Positions 43,186-52,116 of a DNA stretch of 64,000 nucleotides are shown here, piece after piece. Source of the stretch: Flavobacterium beibuense (lineage in GTDB: Bacteria; Bacteroidota; Bacteroidia; Flavobacteriales; Flavobacteriaceae); contig NZ_JUIW01000009.1 in NCBI RefSeq assembly GCF_004151245.1, positions 62,001-126,000 on the forward strand, written 5' to 3'. The notes under the pieces were generated by a model, which was given only the letters and a program-made list of their open reading frames with translations, was not told where the DNA came from and made no database searches. Position numbers and translations under genes: made by a program. Positions within the stretch are counted from its first letter, which is position 1; each line of letters opens with the position of its first letter.

Positions 43186-45051
43186 TTATTCTTCCATTTT
43201 TGCGCTTAACTCAAACCAGCGTTCGGTTTTTTCGTCAATCTTATTGAGTACAACCTGTAGCTCGTCGGCTTTTTTGGCGATGTCGGCATCGGCGACCTTA
43301 CCTTCAGAGAAAAGCAATTCGATGGCTTCTTTCTCCCTTTCAAGGTCTTTTATTTCTTTTTCTATTTTCTGGTATTCCTTCTGTTCGTTAAAGGTAAGTC
43401 CTGTCTTTACCTGATTTTGTTTCCATGCTTTTTTATCAGCTGCAGGTTTTGTATCGTCTTTTGCAGGTTCGGCACTGTCTTCATAAGCGCGGAAATCACT
43501 GTAGTTGCCAGGGAAGTCTTCTACCTCACCTTCACCACGAAAAACAAACAGGTGATTTACAATCTTATCCATAAAGTAACGGTCGTGAGATACAACCAGT
43601 AAACATCCCGGATAATCTAAAAGGAATGCTTCCAGTACGTTTAGGGTTACAATGTCGAGGTCGTTTGTAGGTTCATCCAGTATAAGGAAGTTGGGGTTTT
43701 GTATAAGCACCGTACATAAATACAGGCGTTTTAGTTCGCCACCACTAAGTTTTTCTACAAAGTCATATTGTTTTTTACGGTCGAATAAAAAGCGTTCCAA
43801 TAGTTGTGCTGCCGATATTGTTCTTCCTTTTGTAAGCGGAATGTATTCGCCAAACTCCTTAATAATATCTATTACCTTTTGTTCCGGTTTAGGATTGATA
43901 CCTGCCTGCGTGTAATAGCCCAGTTTTATGGTTTCGCCGATAACAACCTTACCGTTATCCGGTTGAATGGTTTGTGTAAGTATATTAAGGAATGTGGATT
44001 TTCCGGTACCGTTTTTACCTATTATGCCTATACGTTCACCACGTTTAAAGTTGTAGTTAAAGTTATCCAGTATGGTTTTATCATTAAACTTTTTGGAAAC
44101 GTTGTGCAATTCCACAACCTTGCTACCCATGCGCTCCATGTTTATTTCAAGCTCTATCTGGTGGTCTTTGCGACGGCTGTGTGCCTTTTCCTTAATTACA
44201 TAAAAGTCGTCCTGTCTTGATTTAGACTTGGTTGTTCTTGCCTTTGGCTGACGGCGCATCCAGTCAAGTTCTTTAACAAAAAGATTTTTAGCTTTGTCTA
44301 TACTGGCGTTTTCGGCAGCAATACGTTCCTCTTTTTTAGCAAGGTAATACGAATAGTTTCCTTTGTATTGATATAATTTTCCATGTTCAAGCTCAATAAT
44401 CTCATTACAAACACGCTCTAAAAAGAAACGGTCGTGCGTTACCATAAACAGGGTCATGTTCTCTTTGGCGAAATAATTTTCAAGCCATTCAATCATTTCC
44501 AGGTCCAGGTGGTTGGTAGGCTCATCCAGTATTAAAAGATCGGGCTTATTAATAAGGATTATAGCCAGAGCCAAGCGCTTTTTTTGCCCTCCCGAAAGGT
44601 TTTTAACCTTCAGTTTTAGGTCTTCCATTTTTAGTTTAAAAAGGATTTGCTTGTATTGGGTTTCAAAATCCCATGCATTGTTGGCGTCCATGCGTTCAAA
44701 CGCTTTTTGGTATGCCTCTTCGTCTTCAGGGTTTTCAAGCGCCTTTTCATACTGTTCTATAACTTTGAGTATATCGTTGTCTGAGGCAAATATGCTTTCC
44801 TCAATGGTAAGCTCAGGATCCAGATTGGGTTCCTGTGATAAAAAAGCCATCTTAATATCTTTACGGATAACAACCTGCCCGGTGTCGGGAGTGTCTTCTC
44901 CTGTAATTATTTTAAGGATGCTTGTTTTTCCTGTACCGTTTTTGGCTACAAAGGCTATTTTCTGGTCTTTATTGATCCCGAAAGAAAGATTGTCAAAAAG
45001 AGTACGCTCGCCAAAAGACTTTGATATGTTTTCTACTGAAAGATAGTTCAC
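43186..45051 (-). CDS. ABC-F family ATPase (Uup-like)
   Basis: This 621-residue soluble protein has two ABC domains (Walker A AKNGTGKTS near 35 and GKNGTGKST near 345; LSGGQKKR and LSGGELKR signatures). A linker and a C-terminal coiled-coil extension (about 530-620, YQKIEKEIKDLEREKEAIELLF) are typical of Uup, which binds branched DNA and ribosomes. The minus-strand box TACTTTTG at 45076-45069 is a probable promoter. It is the second ABC-F gene here and is unlike the first in its C-terminal arm. Confidence 0.9.
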   Translation of the reverse strand: MNYLSVENISKSFGERTLFDNLSFGINKDQKIAFVAKNGTGKTSILKIITGEDTPDTGQVVIRKDIKMAFLSQEPNLDPELTIEESIFASDNDILKVIEQYEKALENPEDEEAYQKAFERMDANNAWDFETQYKQILFKLKMEDLKLKVKNLSGGQKKRLALAIILINKPDLLILDEPTNHLDLEMIEWLENYFAKENMTLFMVTHDRFFLERVCNEIIELEHGKLYQYKGNYSYYLAKKEERIAAENASIDKAKNLFVKELDWMRRQPKARTTKSKSRQDDFYVIKEKAHSRRKDHQIELEINMERMGSKVVELHNVSKKFNDKTILDNFNYNFKRGERIGIIGKNGTGKSTFLNILTQTIQPDNGKVVIGETIKLGYYTQAGINPKPEQKVIDIIKEFGEYIPLTKGRTISAAQLLERFLFDRKKQYDFVEKLSGGELKRLYLCTVLIQNPNFLILDEPTNDLDIVTLNVLEAFLLDYPGCLLVVSHDRYFMDKIVNHLFVFRGEGEVEDFPGNYSDFRAYEDSAEPAKDDTKPAADKKAWKQNQVKTGLTFNEQKEYQKIEKEIKDLEREKEAIELLFSEGKVADADIAKKADELQVVLNKIDEKTERWFELSAKMEE

Positions 45052-45152
45052 TGCTGTATTATTTTTTGCAAAAGTAGTCTTTTTGTATCATGTTTTGTCT
45101 TGAAACTTACTTTAGCTGTTATCTTTACCTTGAGGTTTATAAATTGTATTAT

Positions 45153-45710
45153 ATGTTTAAAGGCTTAAAAAATATATTCTTTCCTAAAAGGAAGAGAAAA
45201 TATAAATGTCCGGAATGTGGGCAGTATCATCAAGACTGGCCCGCATTGTATTATGATGCTCCTATTAATTATTCGCAATTGCCTGTTGAAGATAAGGAAA
45301 GAATAGCTTCTTTGGATCGTGATTTTTGTGTTATTGAATACCCTGATCAAACCGATAGATTTATTCGTGTGGTGCTAATTCAAAGGGTGTATGATGGCTG
45401 TGAGGATTTACATTACGGATTATGGGTGTCTCTTAGTGAAAAGAGTTTTTTAGATTATAAATCTCATTTTGATTCAAATGATTATGAAGCTGTGTATTTT
45501 GGTTGGATAAGTAATATTTTAGAGGGGTATGATGATACTTTGAGTGTTCCTGTTGATGTGGTGTATAATGGAGGTAGCAACAGGCCTGAAATTATACCGC
45601 ATAAAAGTTATTCTCATCCTTTTGTTGAGGACTACTATAATGGTATTGCTAAAAAAGAAGCGCAAAAGCGGGTTAATAATATTTTGCAGAGGTTTAATGA
45701 TAATATTTAG
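45153..45710 (+). CDS. DUF2199 family protein
   Basis: This 185-residue protein opens with a zinc-ribbon-like CPECGQYHQDWPALYYDAP and carries the DUF2199 pattern LHYGLWVSLSEKSFLDY and YFGWISNILEGYDDT. It is soluble and probably cytoplasmic; no function is known. ATG 45153 is chosen over an upstream one at 45090 that would add 21 residues unlike the family and lies over the neighbouring promoter region. Confidence 0.75.
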   Translation: MFKGLKNIFFPKRKRKYKCPECGQYHQDWPALYYDAPINYSQLPVEDKERIASLDRDFCVIEYPDQTDRFIRVVLIQRVYDGCEDLHYGLWVSLSEKSFLDYKSHFDSNDYEAVYFGWISNILEGYDDTLSVPVDVVYNGGSNRPEIIPHKSYSHPFVEDYYNGIAKKEAQKRVNNILQRFNDNI

Positions 45711-45735
45711 TTTATTATATGGCAATATTTGACAG

Positions 45736-45765
45736 AAGCGTTCCACTCGGAGCGCTTTTTTTTTT
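45736..45765 (+). terminator. Terminator of the DUF2199 gene
   Basis: A 9-bp stem with one G-U pair (AAGCGTTCC / GGAGCGCTT), a 4-nt loop and a run of ten T's. Confidence 0.85.
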
Positions 45766-45878
45766 AAGTAGAAATCAGACAAAAAGTCATATAAAGTGAC
45801 ATTTTGACATTAAAAAATGCATTGGAATAATAGTTGACTATTACTAAGCAAATGTTTGAAACTAAAAAATTAAAAAAT

Positions 45879-46307
45879 ATGAACTTAGTAAAACGTAACA
45901 ACACAAACGGCTTTCCATTTGTAATGGATGAAATTTTTAAAGATTTAATGGGTGGTACACAGTATGTAAATAAAGTAACTGCTCCTGTAAACATAAAAGA
46001 AACAGAAAACAACTTCCTTGTGGAGCTTATGGCTCCGGGGTTGAAAAAAGAGGATTTTAATGTTGAACTGAACAACGACCTTTTAACGATTTCATCTGAA
46101 GTAAAAACAGAGAAAACGGAAGGTGAAGAAGGTAAGTTTACGCGCAAAGAGTTTAGCTTCTCTTCTTTTAAAAGATCGTTTACACTTCCGGAAACTGTAA
46201 ATCAGGAGGCTATTACCGCTTCTTATGATAACGGGATCCTTAAACTTACACTTCCTAAAAAAGAGGAAGCGTTACCTAAAGAAAAGAGGTTAATAGATAT
46301 TTCATAA
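45879..46307 (+). CDS. Hsp20/alpha-crystallin small heat-shock protein
   Basis: This 142-residue protein has the alpha-crystallin domain (about 45-130): VNIKETENNFLVELMAPGLKKEDFNVELNNDLLTISSE, the FKRSFTLPETVNQEAITASYDNGILKLTLPK block and a C-terminal tail. It holds unfolding proteins in an ATP-independent way and forms oligomers. ATG 45879 matches family starts; an upstream ATG at 45852 would add a poor N-terminus. Confidence 0.9.
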   Translation: MNLVKRNNTNGFPFVMDEIFKDLMGGTQYVNKVTAPVNIKETENNFLVELMAPGLKKEDFNVELNNDLLTISSEVKTEKTEGEEGKFTRKEFSFSSFKRSFTLPETVNQEAITASYDNGILKLTLPKKEEALPKEKRLIDIS

Positions 46308-46330
46308 TGATTTGAGTTTAGTTGGTTTGA

Positions 46331-46363
46331 AAAGGGCTGTTCCATATGGAGCGGCCCTTTTTT
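46331..46363 (+). terminator. Terminator of the hsp20 gene
   Basis: A 13-bp stem with two G-U pairs (AAAGGGCTGTTCC / GGAGCGGCCCTTT), loop ATAT, and a T-tract. Confidence 0.8.
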
Positions 46364-46390
46364 ATTTTTAAGTTAAACTATATAAGCTGA

Positions 46391-47347
46391 TTAATTTATT
46401 ATAAGCTTTTTAGTTGCTGTCTGACTTTGAGAAAAGACCTTTAATAAATAAATCCCTTTTGAAATGTTTTGAAGAGAAATAGTTCCTGTGTTAAGGTTAT
46501 TGTGTTCCATTACAAGCCTTCCGTTTAAGTCAAATAATAGTACTTTATCCGGTGTGCTGCCATTTTCAAGGTTAATATGTAGTATATCAATAGCAGGATT
46601 TGGACAAACAGAAACCGTATTGCTTTCAAAACTTTCTGTGGATAAAGAGCAGTTTTCAACAAGTGCATAAGTGCTGTAACTGTGTTGTATTGTCCATTCA
46701 GAATAAGGCGACTGGTTGTTTTGGGCAGCTTCGCTATTATCTACTTCTATACAAACATATTGTTCTGTTTCAGGCGGTTCTATCATAATAAAAGCACTGA
46801 TATCAATATGTGTATTGGTGTTGTTATTGCCGTTTTTGAGGTTTATATAAGTAACTCCGCCTGAAGCATAAAGTTCGCTAATGTTAGGGTTGTTGCTTAA
46901 ATCGATTTCTGTAAAAGCATTAAAAGGCTCTACATCACCTCCTGAACTGATATCCAGATATTCTAATAAAGGATTGTTTGAAACATCCAGGTGTGTAAGC
47001 ATGTTGTCCCTGCAATCAAGATATGTAAGGTTAGACATACTACTAACATCAAGTTCTCCTATCATCGTGTTGTGAATAGTGAGTTCTTCAAGATGTGTAA
47101 AAGCTTCAATCCCTGTAAGGTCTGTAATATAATTTGAAATTCCGTCAGGAGTTATATTAAGGGCAGTGATAGCTTCGGCATCTGCAGTTGCTATTTGTCC
47201 GTTTAATGTCCCGTCAGAATCTATTTCCATATCAATCAGCAATTGTTCAAAAACAGTGTCCGGAATGTTTGCTGTTTGTGCTTTTACTTTATAAGTACCG
47301 GATACAGATGCCATGGCTAAAATTAAAAGTGTAGTCTTTTTATTCAT
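46391..47347 (-). CDS. T9SS-secreted leucine-rich-repeat protein
   Basis: This 318-residue protein has a signal peptide (1-23), then about five leucine-rich repeats (LEELTIHNTMIGELDVSSMSNL, LTYLDCRDNMLTHLDVSNNPL and relatives, 75-160), a non-repeat region and a type A T9SS sorting domain (about 245-318, starting VCPNPAIDILHI and ending KGIYLLKVF...KKLIIN). It should be secreted through the outer membrane and attached or released. LRRs of this kind mediate protein binding; the partner is unknown. Confidence 0.87.
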   Translation of the reverse strand: MNKKTTLLILAMASVSGTYKVKAQTANIPDTVFEQLLIDMEIDSDGTLNGQIATADAEAITALNITPDGISNYITDLTGIEAFTHLEELTIHNTMIGELDVSSMSNLTYLDCRDNMLTHLDVSNNPLLEYLDISSGGDVEPFNAFTEIDLSNNPNISELYASGGVTYINLKNGNNNTNTHIDISAFIMIEPPETEQYVCIEVDNSEAAQNNQSPYSEWTIQHSYSTYALVENCSLSTESFESNTVSVCPNPAIDILHINLENGSTPDKVLLFDLNGRLVMEHNNLNTGTISLQNISKGIYLLKVFSQSQTATKKLIIN

Positions 47348-47441
47348 ATGTAAGGTTTAGGTTGGTGCACTAAATATAGGATTTTTCTGTTAACAGGATT
47401 ATCTTTTTATACAGGCAATCGAGAAATATCAATTCAATAAT

Positions 47442-47449
47442 TATATTTG
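47442..47449 (+). promoter_or_regulatory. -7 box immediately before the glycosyltransferase gene
   Basis: TATATTTG ends only 4 nt before the ATG at 47454. If transcription starts at the usual distance, the mRNA would be leaderless or nearly so. No clear -33 TTTG is visible. Confidence 0.45.
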
Positions 47450-47453
47450 CGGC

Positions 47454-48614
47454 ATGCAGTTATCGGTAATTATCCTTAATTATAATGTCCGCTATTTTTT
47501 AGAGCAGTGCGTGCTGAGTGTACAAAAGGCCCTAAAAGATATTGACGGTGAAATAATTGTAGTTGATAATAACTCTCCGGATGATAGCTGTGCTATGATG
47601 AAACAGCGCTTCCCTGAGGTTACACTTATAGAGAATAAGGATAACGCCGGATTCCCGAAGGGTAATAATATAGGTGTGGCTGCTGCAAAGGGTGAATACA
47701 TCTGTATACTTAACCCTGATACTGTTGTCGCGGAAGATACTTTTAAAAAAGTGCTGGAGTTTGCCAAAAGCAAAACCAACTTAGGCATTATAGGTGTAAA
47801 ACTGGTTGACGGCCGTGGTAACTTTCTGCCGGAAAGCAAGAGGGGAGTGCCTACTCCCTGGGTAGCCTTTACAAAAATAGCAGCGCTTAATAAGGCTTTT
47901 TCCAAATCATTGCTCTTTAATAAGTATTATGCCCAACATCTGAGTGAAGATGAGACAGGTGAGGTAGATATCCTGGTTGGTGCTTTTATGGTTATGAAGC
48001 GTGAGCTTTATCTTGAGGTGGGTGGTTTTGATGAAGGTTGTTTTATGTACAGCGATGATATTGATTTGTCTTACACGGTACAGCAAAAGGGAAAAACCAA
48101 TTATTACTTTCACGAAACTACTGTTATACATTATAAAGGAGAAAGTACTGTTAAGGACGGTACATATATGAAGCGTTTTAGGGAGGCAATGCAGTTTTTC
48201 TATAAGAAACACTTTAGAAGTTCTCCAGTTTTTGATTTGTTTATGCGGGCGGGAACTTTGTTTTTTGCCCTAGCAAAACAAAAGAAAAAGGCCTCTGTTA
48301 TAGTGCCGGATAGCTATATACTTTTGTCTGATAACGAAGATTTACGTACAGCTCTGGAACTCAGTCTTGAAAAAAAAGTGGAACGACATGAAAAAGATTT
48401 CGAAAAATTATTAATTTCGCAATCGATTTCGGTTTTGAATAGGTTTGAGGTGATATTTGACAATGAAACACTGGATTTTTTTGAGATAATTAAATTAATG
48501 GGGCTCTTAAAAAATTCAGGTCTTACTTTTAAAATAAAGCCGGAGGGAAGTAATTTTATTATAGGAAGTAACGACAGTAATGACAGAGGAACTGTAATTG
48601 TTATAAAATCCTGA
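47454..48614 (+). CDS. Family 2 glycosyltransferase with C-terminal extension
   Basis: This 386-residue protein is a GT-A enzyme (rhamnosyltransferase-like): VIILNYNVRYFLEQCV at the start, the nucleotide-binding DXD-like LNPDTVV near residue 84 and the catalytic ED-like MYSDDIDLSY near 198. A second domain of about 100 residues after 285 contains VIVPDSYILLSDNEDLRTALELSLEKK and looks like an added regulatory or binding module. It probably builds surface polysaccharide. The acceptor sugar is unknown. Confidence 0.84.
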   Translation: MQLSVIILNYNVRYFLEQCVLSVQKALKDIDGEIIVVDNNSPDDSCAMMKQRFPEVTLIENKDNAGFPKGNNIGVAAAKGEYICILNPDTVVAEDTFKKVLEFAKSKTNLGIIGVKLVDGRGNFLPESKRGVPTPWVAFTKIAALNKAFSKSLLFNKYYAQHLSEDETGEVDILVGAFMVMKRELYLEVGGFDEGCFMYSDDIDLSYTVQQKGKTNYYFHETTVIHYKGESTVKDGTYMKRFREAMQFFYKKHFRSSPVFDLFMRAGTLFFALAKQKKKASVIVPDSYILLSDNEDLRTALELSLEKKVERHEKDFEKLLISQSISVLNRFEVIFDNETLDFFEIIKLMGLLKNSGLTFKIKPEGSNFIIGSNDSNDRGTVIVIKS

Positions 48615-48717
48615 AAAGTCTTAACGGTTTTATAAAGCCGTAACAAAACAGGACAAAACTGATTTTTTTTAGTAAATTCGCAAGCACAAAGATTAATTTT
48701 ACCTTTAGGTTAACGAT

Positions 48718-50040
48718 ATGGCAAAATTTGAATTAAAATTACCCAAAATGGGGGAAAGTGTTGCAGAGGCAACAATTACAAATTGGTTAAAAAATGTGGG
48801 TGACCACATTGATGCTGATGAAGCGGTTTTAGAGATTGCCACAGATAAAGTGGACTCAGAAGTTCCATCTGAAGTTTCGGGAGTGCTTTCTGAAATACTT
48901 TTCCAGGTTGACGATGTTGTTCAGGTTGGTCAAACCATTGCTTATATTGAGACCGAAGGTGGTGTTGCTGTAGATGCTCCAAAAGAGGAAACAAGTGCAC
49001 CAAGTGTACAGGCAGTAGAAAAAACTGTTGAGGCTGCTAAAGAAACTGCAACTGCTGCTCCGGTTGATTTTTCGGACTCAGATAAGTTTTTCTCTCCGCT
49101 TGTTAAAAATATAGCTAAAGAAGAAGGTGTATCTCTTGCTGAACTTGAATCTATTAATGGTACAGGTAAAGACGGAAGAGTTACTAAAAATGATATATTA
49201 GATTACGTTAAGAACAGAGGTTCTAAACCGGCTGCAGCACCTGCACAGCCAGCGCCTGCCGCTGCTCCTTCACCGGTTCCTCCAACTGCACAGGCTCAGG
49301 TAGCAAAAGCTGCTCCTGTATCTGTAAACGGACAGGACGAGATTGTGGAAATGGACCGTATGAGAAAGCTTATCTCAGGATATATGGTACAGTCTGTTCA
49401 AACTTCGGCTCACGTACAGTCGTTTATTGAGGTAGACGTTACCAATATCGTTAAATGGAGAGATAAGGTTAAAAACGCATTCGAGAAAAGAGAAGGCGAG
49501 AAGCTTACTTTCACTCCTATATTCATGGAGGCGGTTGCAAAAGCACTTAAAGACTTCCCTTTAATGAATATATCTGTAGATGGTGAGTATATCATCAAAA
49601 AGAAAAATATAAATTTAGGTATGGCTGCTGCATTACCTAACGGTAACCTTATTGTACCGGTTATTAAAAATGCCGATCAGCTAAACCTTGTAGGTATGGC
49701 AAAAGCTGTTAACGATTTAGGTAACCGTGCAAAAGCAGGTAAACTTAAACCGGACGATACTCAGGGTGGTACTTATACAGTAACTAACGTTGGTACATTT
49801 GGCAGTGTGTTTGGTACACCAATTATTAACCAGCCGCAGGTAGGTATCCTTGCTCTTGGAGCTATCAGAAAAGTGCCTGCAGTTATCGAAACTCCTGAAG
49901 GTGACTTTATCGGTATCCGTCAGAAAATGTTCCTTTCTCACAGCTACGATCACCGTGTGGTAGACGGAGCTCTTGGAGGTTCATTCGTTAAGCGTGTTGC
50001 TGAATACCTTGAGGCTTTTGATCCAAACAGAGATATATAA
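48718..50040 (+). CDS. 2-oxo acid dehydrogenase E2 component (dihydrolipoamide acyltransferase)
   Basis: This 440-residue enzyme has a lipoyl domain (1-78, lipoyl Lys44 in ATDKVDSEV), an Ala/Pro linker, an E3/E1-binding domain (about 120-160, LVKNIAKEEGVSLAEL) and a C-terminal catalytic domain with HSYDHRVVDGALGG near 411. It passes acyl groups to CoA as the core of a branched-chain or pyruvate-type complex; E1 and E3 are not adjacent. A linker of PAQPAPAAAPSPVP type is typical. Complex identity (BkdB-like) is inferred. Confidence 0.9.
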   Translation: MAKFELKLPKMGESVAEATITNWLKNVGDHIDADEAVLEIATDKVDSEVPSEVSGVLSEILFQVDDVVQVGQTIAYIETEGGVAVDAPKEETSAPSVQAVEKTVEAAKETATAAPVDFSDSDKFFSPLVKNIAKEEGVSLAELESINGTGKDGRVTKNDILDYVKNRGSKPAAAPAQPAPAAAPSPVPPTAQAQVAKAAPVSVNGQDEIVEMDRMRKLISGYMVQSVQTSAHVQSFIEVDVTNIVKWRDKVKNAFEKREGEKLTFTPIFMEAVAKALKDFPLMNISVDGEYIIKKKNINLGMAAALPNGNLIVPVIKNADQLNLVGMAKAVNDLGNRAKAGKLKPDDTQGGTYTVTNVGTFGSVFGTPIINQPQVGILALGAIRKVPAVIETPEGDFIGIRQKMFLSHSYDHRVVDGALGGSFVKRVAEYLEAFDPNRDI

Positions 50041-50060
50041 TCCTGAATATTATAAATAAA

Positions 50061-50088
50061 AAAAAGCGGCTATTGAGCCGCTTTTTTT
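50061..50088. terminator. Bidirectional terminator between E2 and the DHFR-like gene
   Basis: An 11-bp perfect stem (AAAAAGCGGCT / AGCCGCTTTTT), loop ATTG, followed by T's. It overlaps the stop of the convergent DHFR-like gene. Confidence 0.85.
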
Positions 50089-50650
50089 ATTTGACTGAAG
50101 CAGGTTTGTAATATAAACTTGTAACCCCCGATTTAGAAGACCTTACTTCTATAAGCTCGAGGTTTAATCGCTGTCTGATATCCTGAAACAATGGCTTTCC
50201 GCCACCTAATACTACAGGATGAACTGCAAGTCTGTATTCATCAATAAGATTGTTGTTGATAAAATCTGTAATAAGAGATGCACCTCCAAAAAGCCAGATA
50301 TCCTTTCCTTTTTGGTTTTTTATCTGATTTACTTCTTCAGCAATTTTATCTCTTATTATGGTATGTTCTCCGACATTGGTAAGTGTTGATGAAAAAATAT
50401 ATTTTTTCATTCTATTTATTTTATAATAAAAGTCTTTGAAGCCGCTTTCTTCTTCAGGTTGATAGTTGCCATATAGTTCATAGCTTTTTCGTCCGTAAAA
50501 GACACTATCAATTTCTTCAGGAAAAGTTTCCAGGAAATTTTTCTCCCCTGCTCCAATATCTGTATCCATAATACACCAGTCAATTTCACCATTTGGTCCT
50601 TCGATAAAACCATCCAGCGTAACAGCAAGATCTAGAATTACTTTTCTCAT
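50087..50650 (-). CDS. Dihydrofolate reductase family protein (RibD C-terminal-like)
   Basis: This 187-residue protein belongs to the DHFR-like superfamily, with LAVTLDGFIEGPNGEIDW at the start, FYGRKSYELY and the NADPH-binding LFGGASLITDFINNNLIDEYRLAVHPVVLGGG. Such proteins are often called YyaP/YwjB-like reductases; the substrate is unknown. It is last in a minus-strand operon with an ester cyclase, a DinB-like gene and a small protein, spaced by 1-30 nt. Confidence 0.85.
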   Translation of the reverse strand: MRKVILDLAVTLDGFIEGPNGEIDWCIMDTDIGAGEKNFLETFPEEIDSVFYGRKSYELYGNYQPEEESGFKDFYYKINRMKKYIFSSTLTNVGEHTIIRDKIAEEVNQIKNQKGKDIWLFGGASLITDFINNNLIDEYRLAVHPVVLGGGKPLFQDIRQRLNLELIEVRSSKSGVTSLYYKPASVK

Positions 50651-50652
50651 AG

Positions 50653-51054
50653 TTAAAGTTCGTTTATTACCTGTATTACATCATTGCGTCCCCAATGGTC
50701 TATATATTGTCCGTCCTTAATACGAACCATATCCATTACATTCATGGCTACCTGTTTTCCGGTTGGGGCATGGCCCATAATTTCTCCGGTGTGTTTTGCA
50801 TGAATGGTTTTGCGGGTGCAAACAATGTCATTTTCACCTATCATTTCATGTATTTCTATTGTAATATCGGAGAAGCCACTATGTAGCATCCCGATAAAAC
50901 CTATAAGGCCTTCTGCATTTTTAGGGAAAGCACCCGGAGCAGTATGGTTGGTAAAGTCTGTATGGACTATTTCTTTAAGTACCTCGGTATTGTTCTGTTC
51001 CAAAAACTCTCTGTTAAACCTTAGTACTATTGCTTTATTTGCTTCTATGTTCAT
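50653..51054 (-). CDS. Ester cyclase (SnoaL-like)
   Basis: This 133-residue protein has the SnoaL/NTF2-like fold pattern (IVLRFNREFLEQNNTEVLKEIVHTDFTNHTAPG and the C-terminal IKDGQYIDHWGRNDV). Family members cyclise polyketides or act as broad binding proteins. Only 2 nt separate it from the DHFR-like gene, and 1 nt from the DinB gene, so co-translation is likely. It probably does not take part in polyketide synthesis here. Confidence 0.85.
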   Translation of the reverse strand: MNIEANKAIVLRFNREFLEQNNTEVLKEIVHTDFTNHTAPGAFPKNAEGLIGFIGMLHSGFSDITIEIHEMIGENDIVCTRKTIHAKHTGEIMGHAPTGKQVAMNVMDMVRIKDGQYIDHWGRNDVIQVINEL

Positions 51055-51055
51055 T

Positions 51056-51598
51056 TTAGCTGGCTTTGTATTCTGCTACGGTATTAAGGTAGCGTTCGTT
51101 AATAATATTCATGTGGTGATGCACATGGCCTAACAGGGCATAGCCTACTGCTCTTGCGGAAACTGTGTCTTCTCCGCTCCCAAGGCAAAGCTGCGACTGC
51201 TTTTCTGTTAACCCTGAAAAGAATTCGATGCTGTAGTTGCGTATTACATTAAACTCTTCCAAAAGTTCGTCAATGTCATGGCGTTCCACTTCTGCGTTTT
51301 GTATATAGGCTTCGTGATTGGTAAATCCAAAAGGAGTTTGATTGTCTCCTCTTGATGCGGCCAATGCACGATACTGCATAATCCTTTCCACATAATTTAT
51401 ATGCATCAGTACCTGTTTTATACTCCATTTTCCTTCTGCATAGCGGTAATTTGCCATGTCGGGATTAATGTTCTTAAAGAAGTTATAGGTACAGTTTCTA
51501 TCCTGTCTCATTAAATGTATAAGTCCGTCTTCTTTAGTGAGGCCTATATACGCTTCCAGTCTCGGCGGATATTCGCCAATAAGGGGTTTGGTGATCAT
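51056..51598 (-). CDS. DinB family metal-dependent hydrolase-like protein
   Basis: This 180-residue four-helix protein shows the DinB pattern: KWSIKQVLMHINYVERIMQYRALA (metal His near 65) and GHVHHHMNIINERYL, giving the conserved His triad. Members of the DinB/YfiT group include bacillithiol-S-transferases, which fits the bshC gene at 60069, though other substrates are possible. It stands in the minus-strand operon with the ester cyclase gene. Confidence 0.85.
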   Translation of the reverse strand: MITKPLIGEYPPRLEAYIGLTKEDGLIHLMRQDRNCTYNFFKNINPDMANYRYAEGKWSIKQVLMHINYVERIMQYRALAASRGDNQTPFGFTNHEAYIQNAEVERHDIDELLEEFNVIRNYSIEFFSGLTEKQSQLCLGSGEDTVSARAVGYALLGHVHHHMNIINERYLNTVAEYKAS

Positions 51599-51627
51599 AA
51601 ATGTTGATTTTTTGATTGATGATTGTT

Positions 51628-51843
51628 TTAAACTAATTCTTCGCAGTTAAGTCCGTTAGCCCTGAAAAGGTTAATTACTTTAGTTGCGATTTCTTTGTTG
51701 CTTTCAATGCGAACGATACGGTCGCAATCCTCCGGGTCAAAATCTACTCGTAATACAGAGTCTATTGCGGCAAGTATTTTACTTGCGAATTTGATTTGTC
51801 TGTTGGTTTTGACGGAGGTTTTAAAAACAAACACTTTTTTCAT
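51628..51843 (-). CDS. Small ferredoxin-fold-like protein, 71 aa
   Basis: This 71-residue protein starts MKKVFVFKTSVKTNRQIKFA and has a strand-helix-strand-strand-helix pattern like small heavy-metal-associated domains, but without their CxxC. Similar small proteins are common in Bacteroidota with no known function. ATG 51843 is chosen over an upstream start at 51969, whose first 42 residues look non-coding. It heads the DinB/ester cyclase/DHFR-like operon. Confidence 0.65.
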   Translation of the reverse strand: MKKVFVFKTSVKTNRQIKFASKILAAIDSVLRVDFDPEDCDRIVRIESNKEIATKVINLFRANGLNCEELV

Positions 51844-52088
51844 AATTGTCGGTTTTTTGATGGTGATTGATGATGATTGTAAAAAGTACAGTAAATGTAC
51901 AACACAAAAGGATAGGTGGGTTGTGCAAAACCTCAAAAAATTTTGAGGCTTTATTTTAAAATCATACAAAATTATCTCACAGGATATTACATAAATAATA
52001 CCCGCGTTGACATTAGTGTTGACAATAGAAAGCCATATATATTCTGAGTCTTAAAGTAATTAATAATATGTCAGTAAGTGCAATTCCC

Positions 52089-52096
52089 TATCTTTG
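52089..52096 (+). promoter_or_regulatory. Putative -7 box before the dipeptidase gene
   Basis: TATCTTTG matches TAnnTTTG and lies 20 nt before the GTG start at 52117; the -33 element is unclear. Confidence 0.45.
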
Positions 52097-52116
52097 TAAA
52101 GATAAAAGTATAATTG

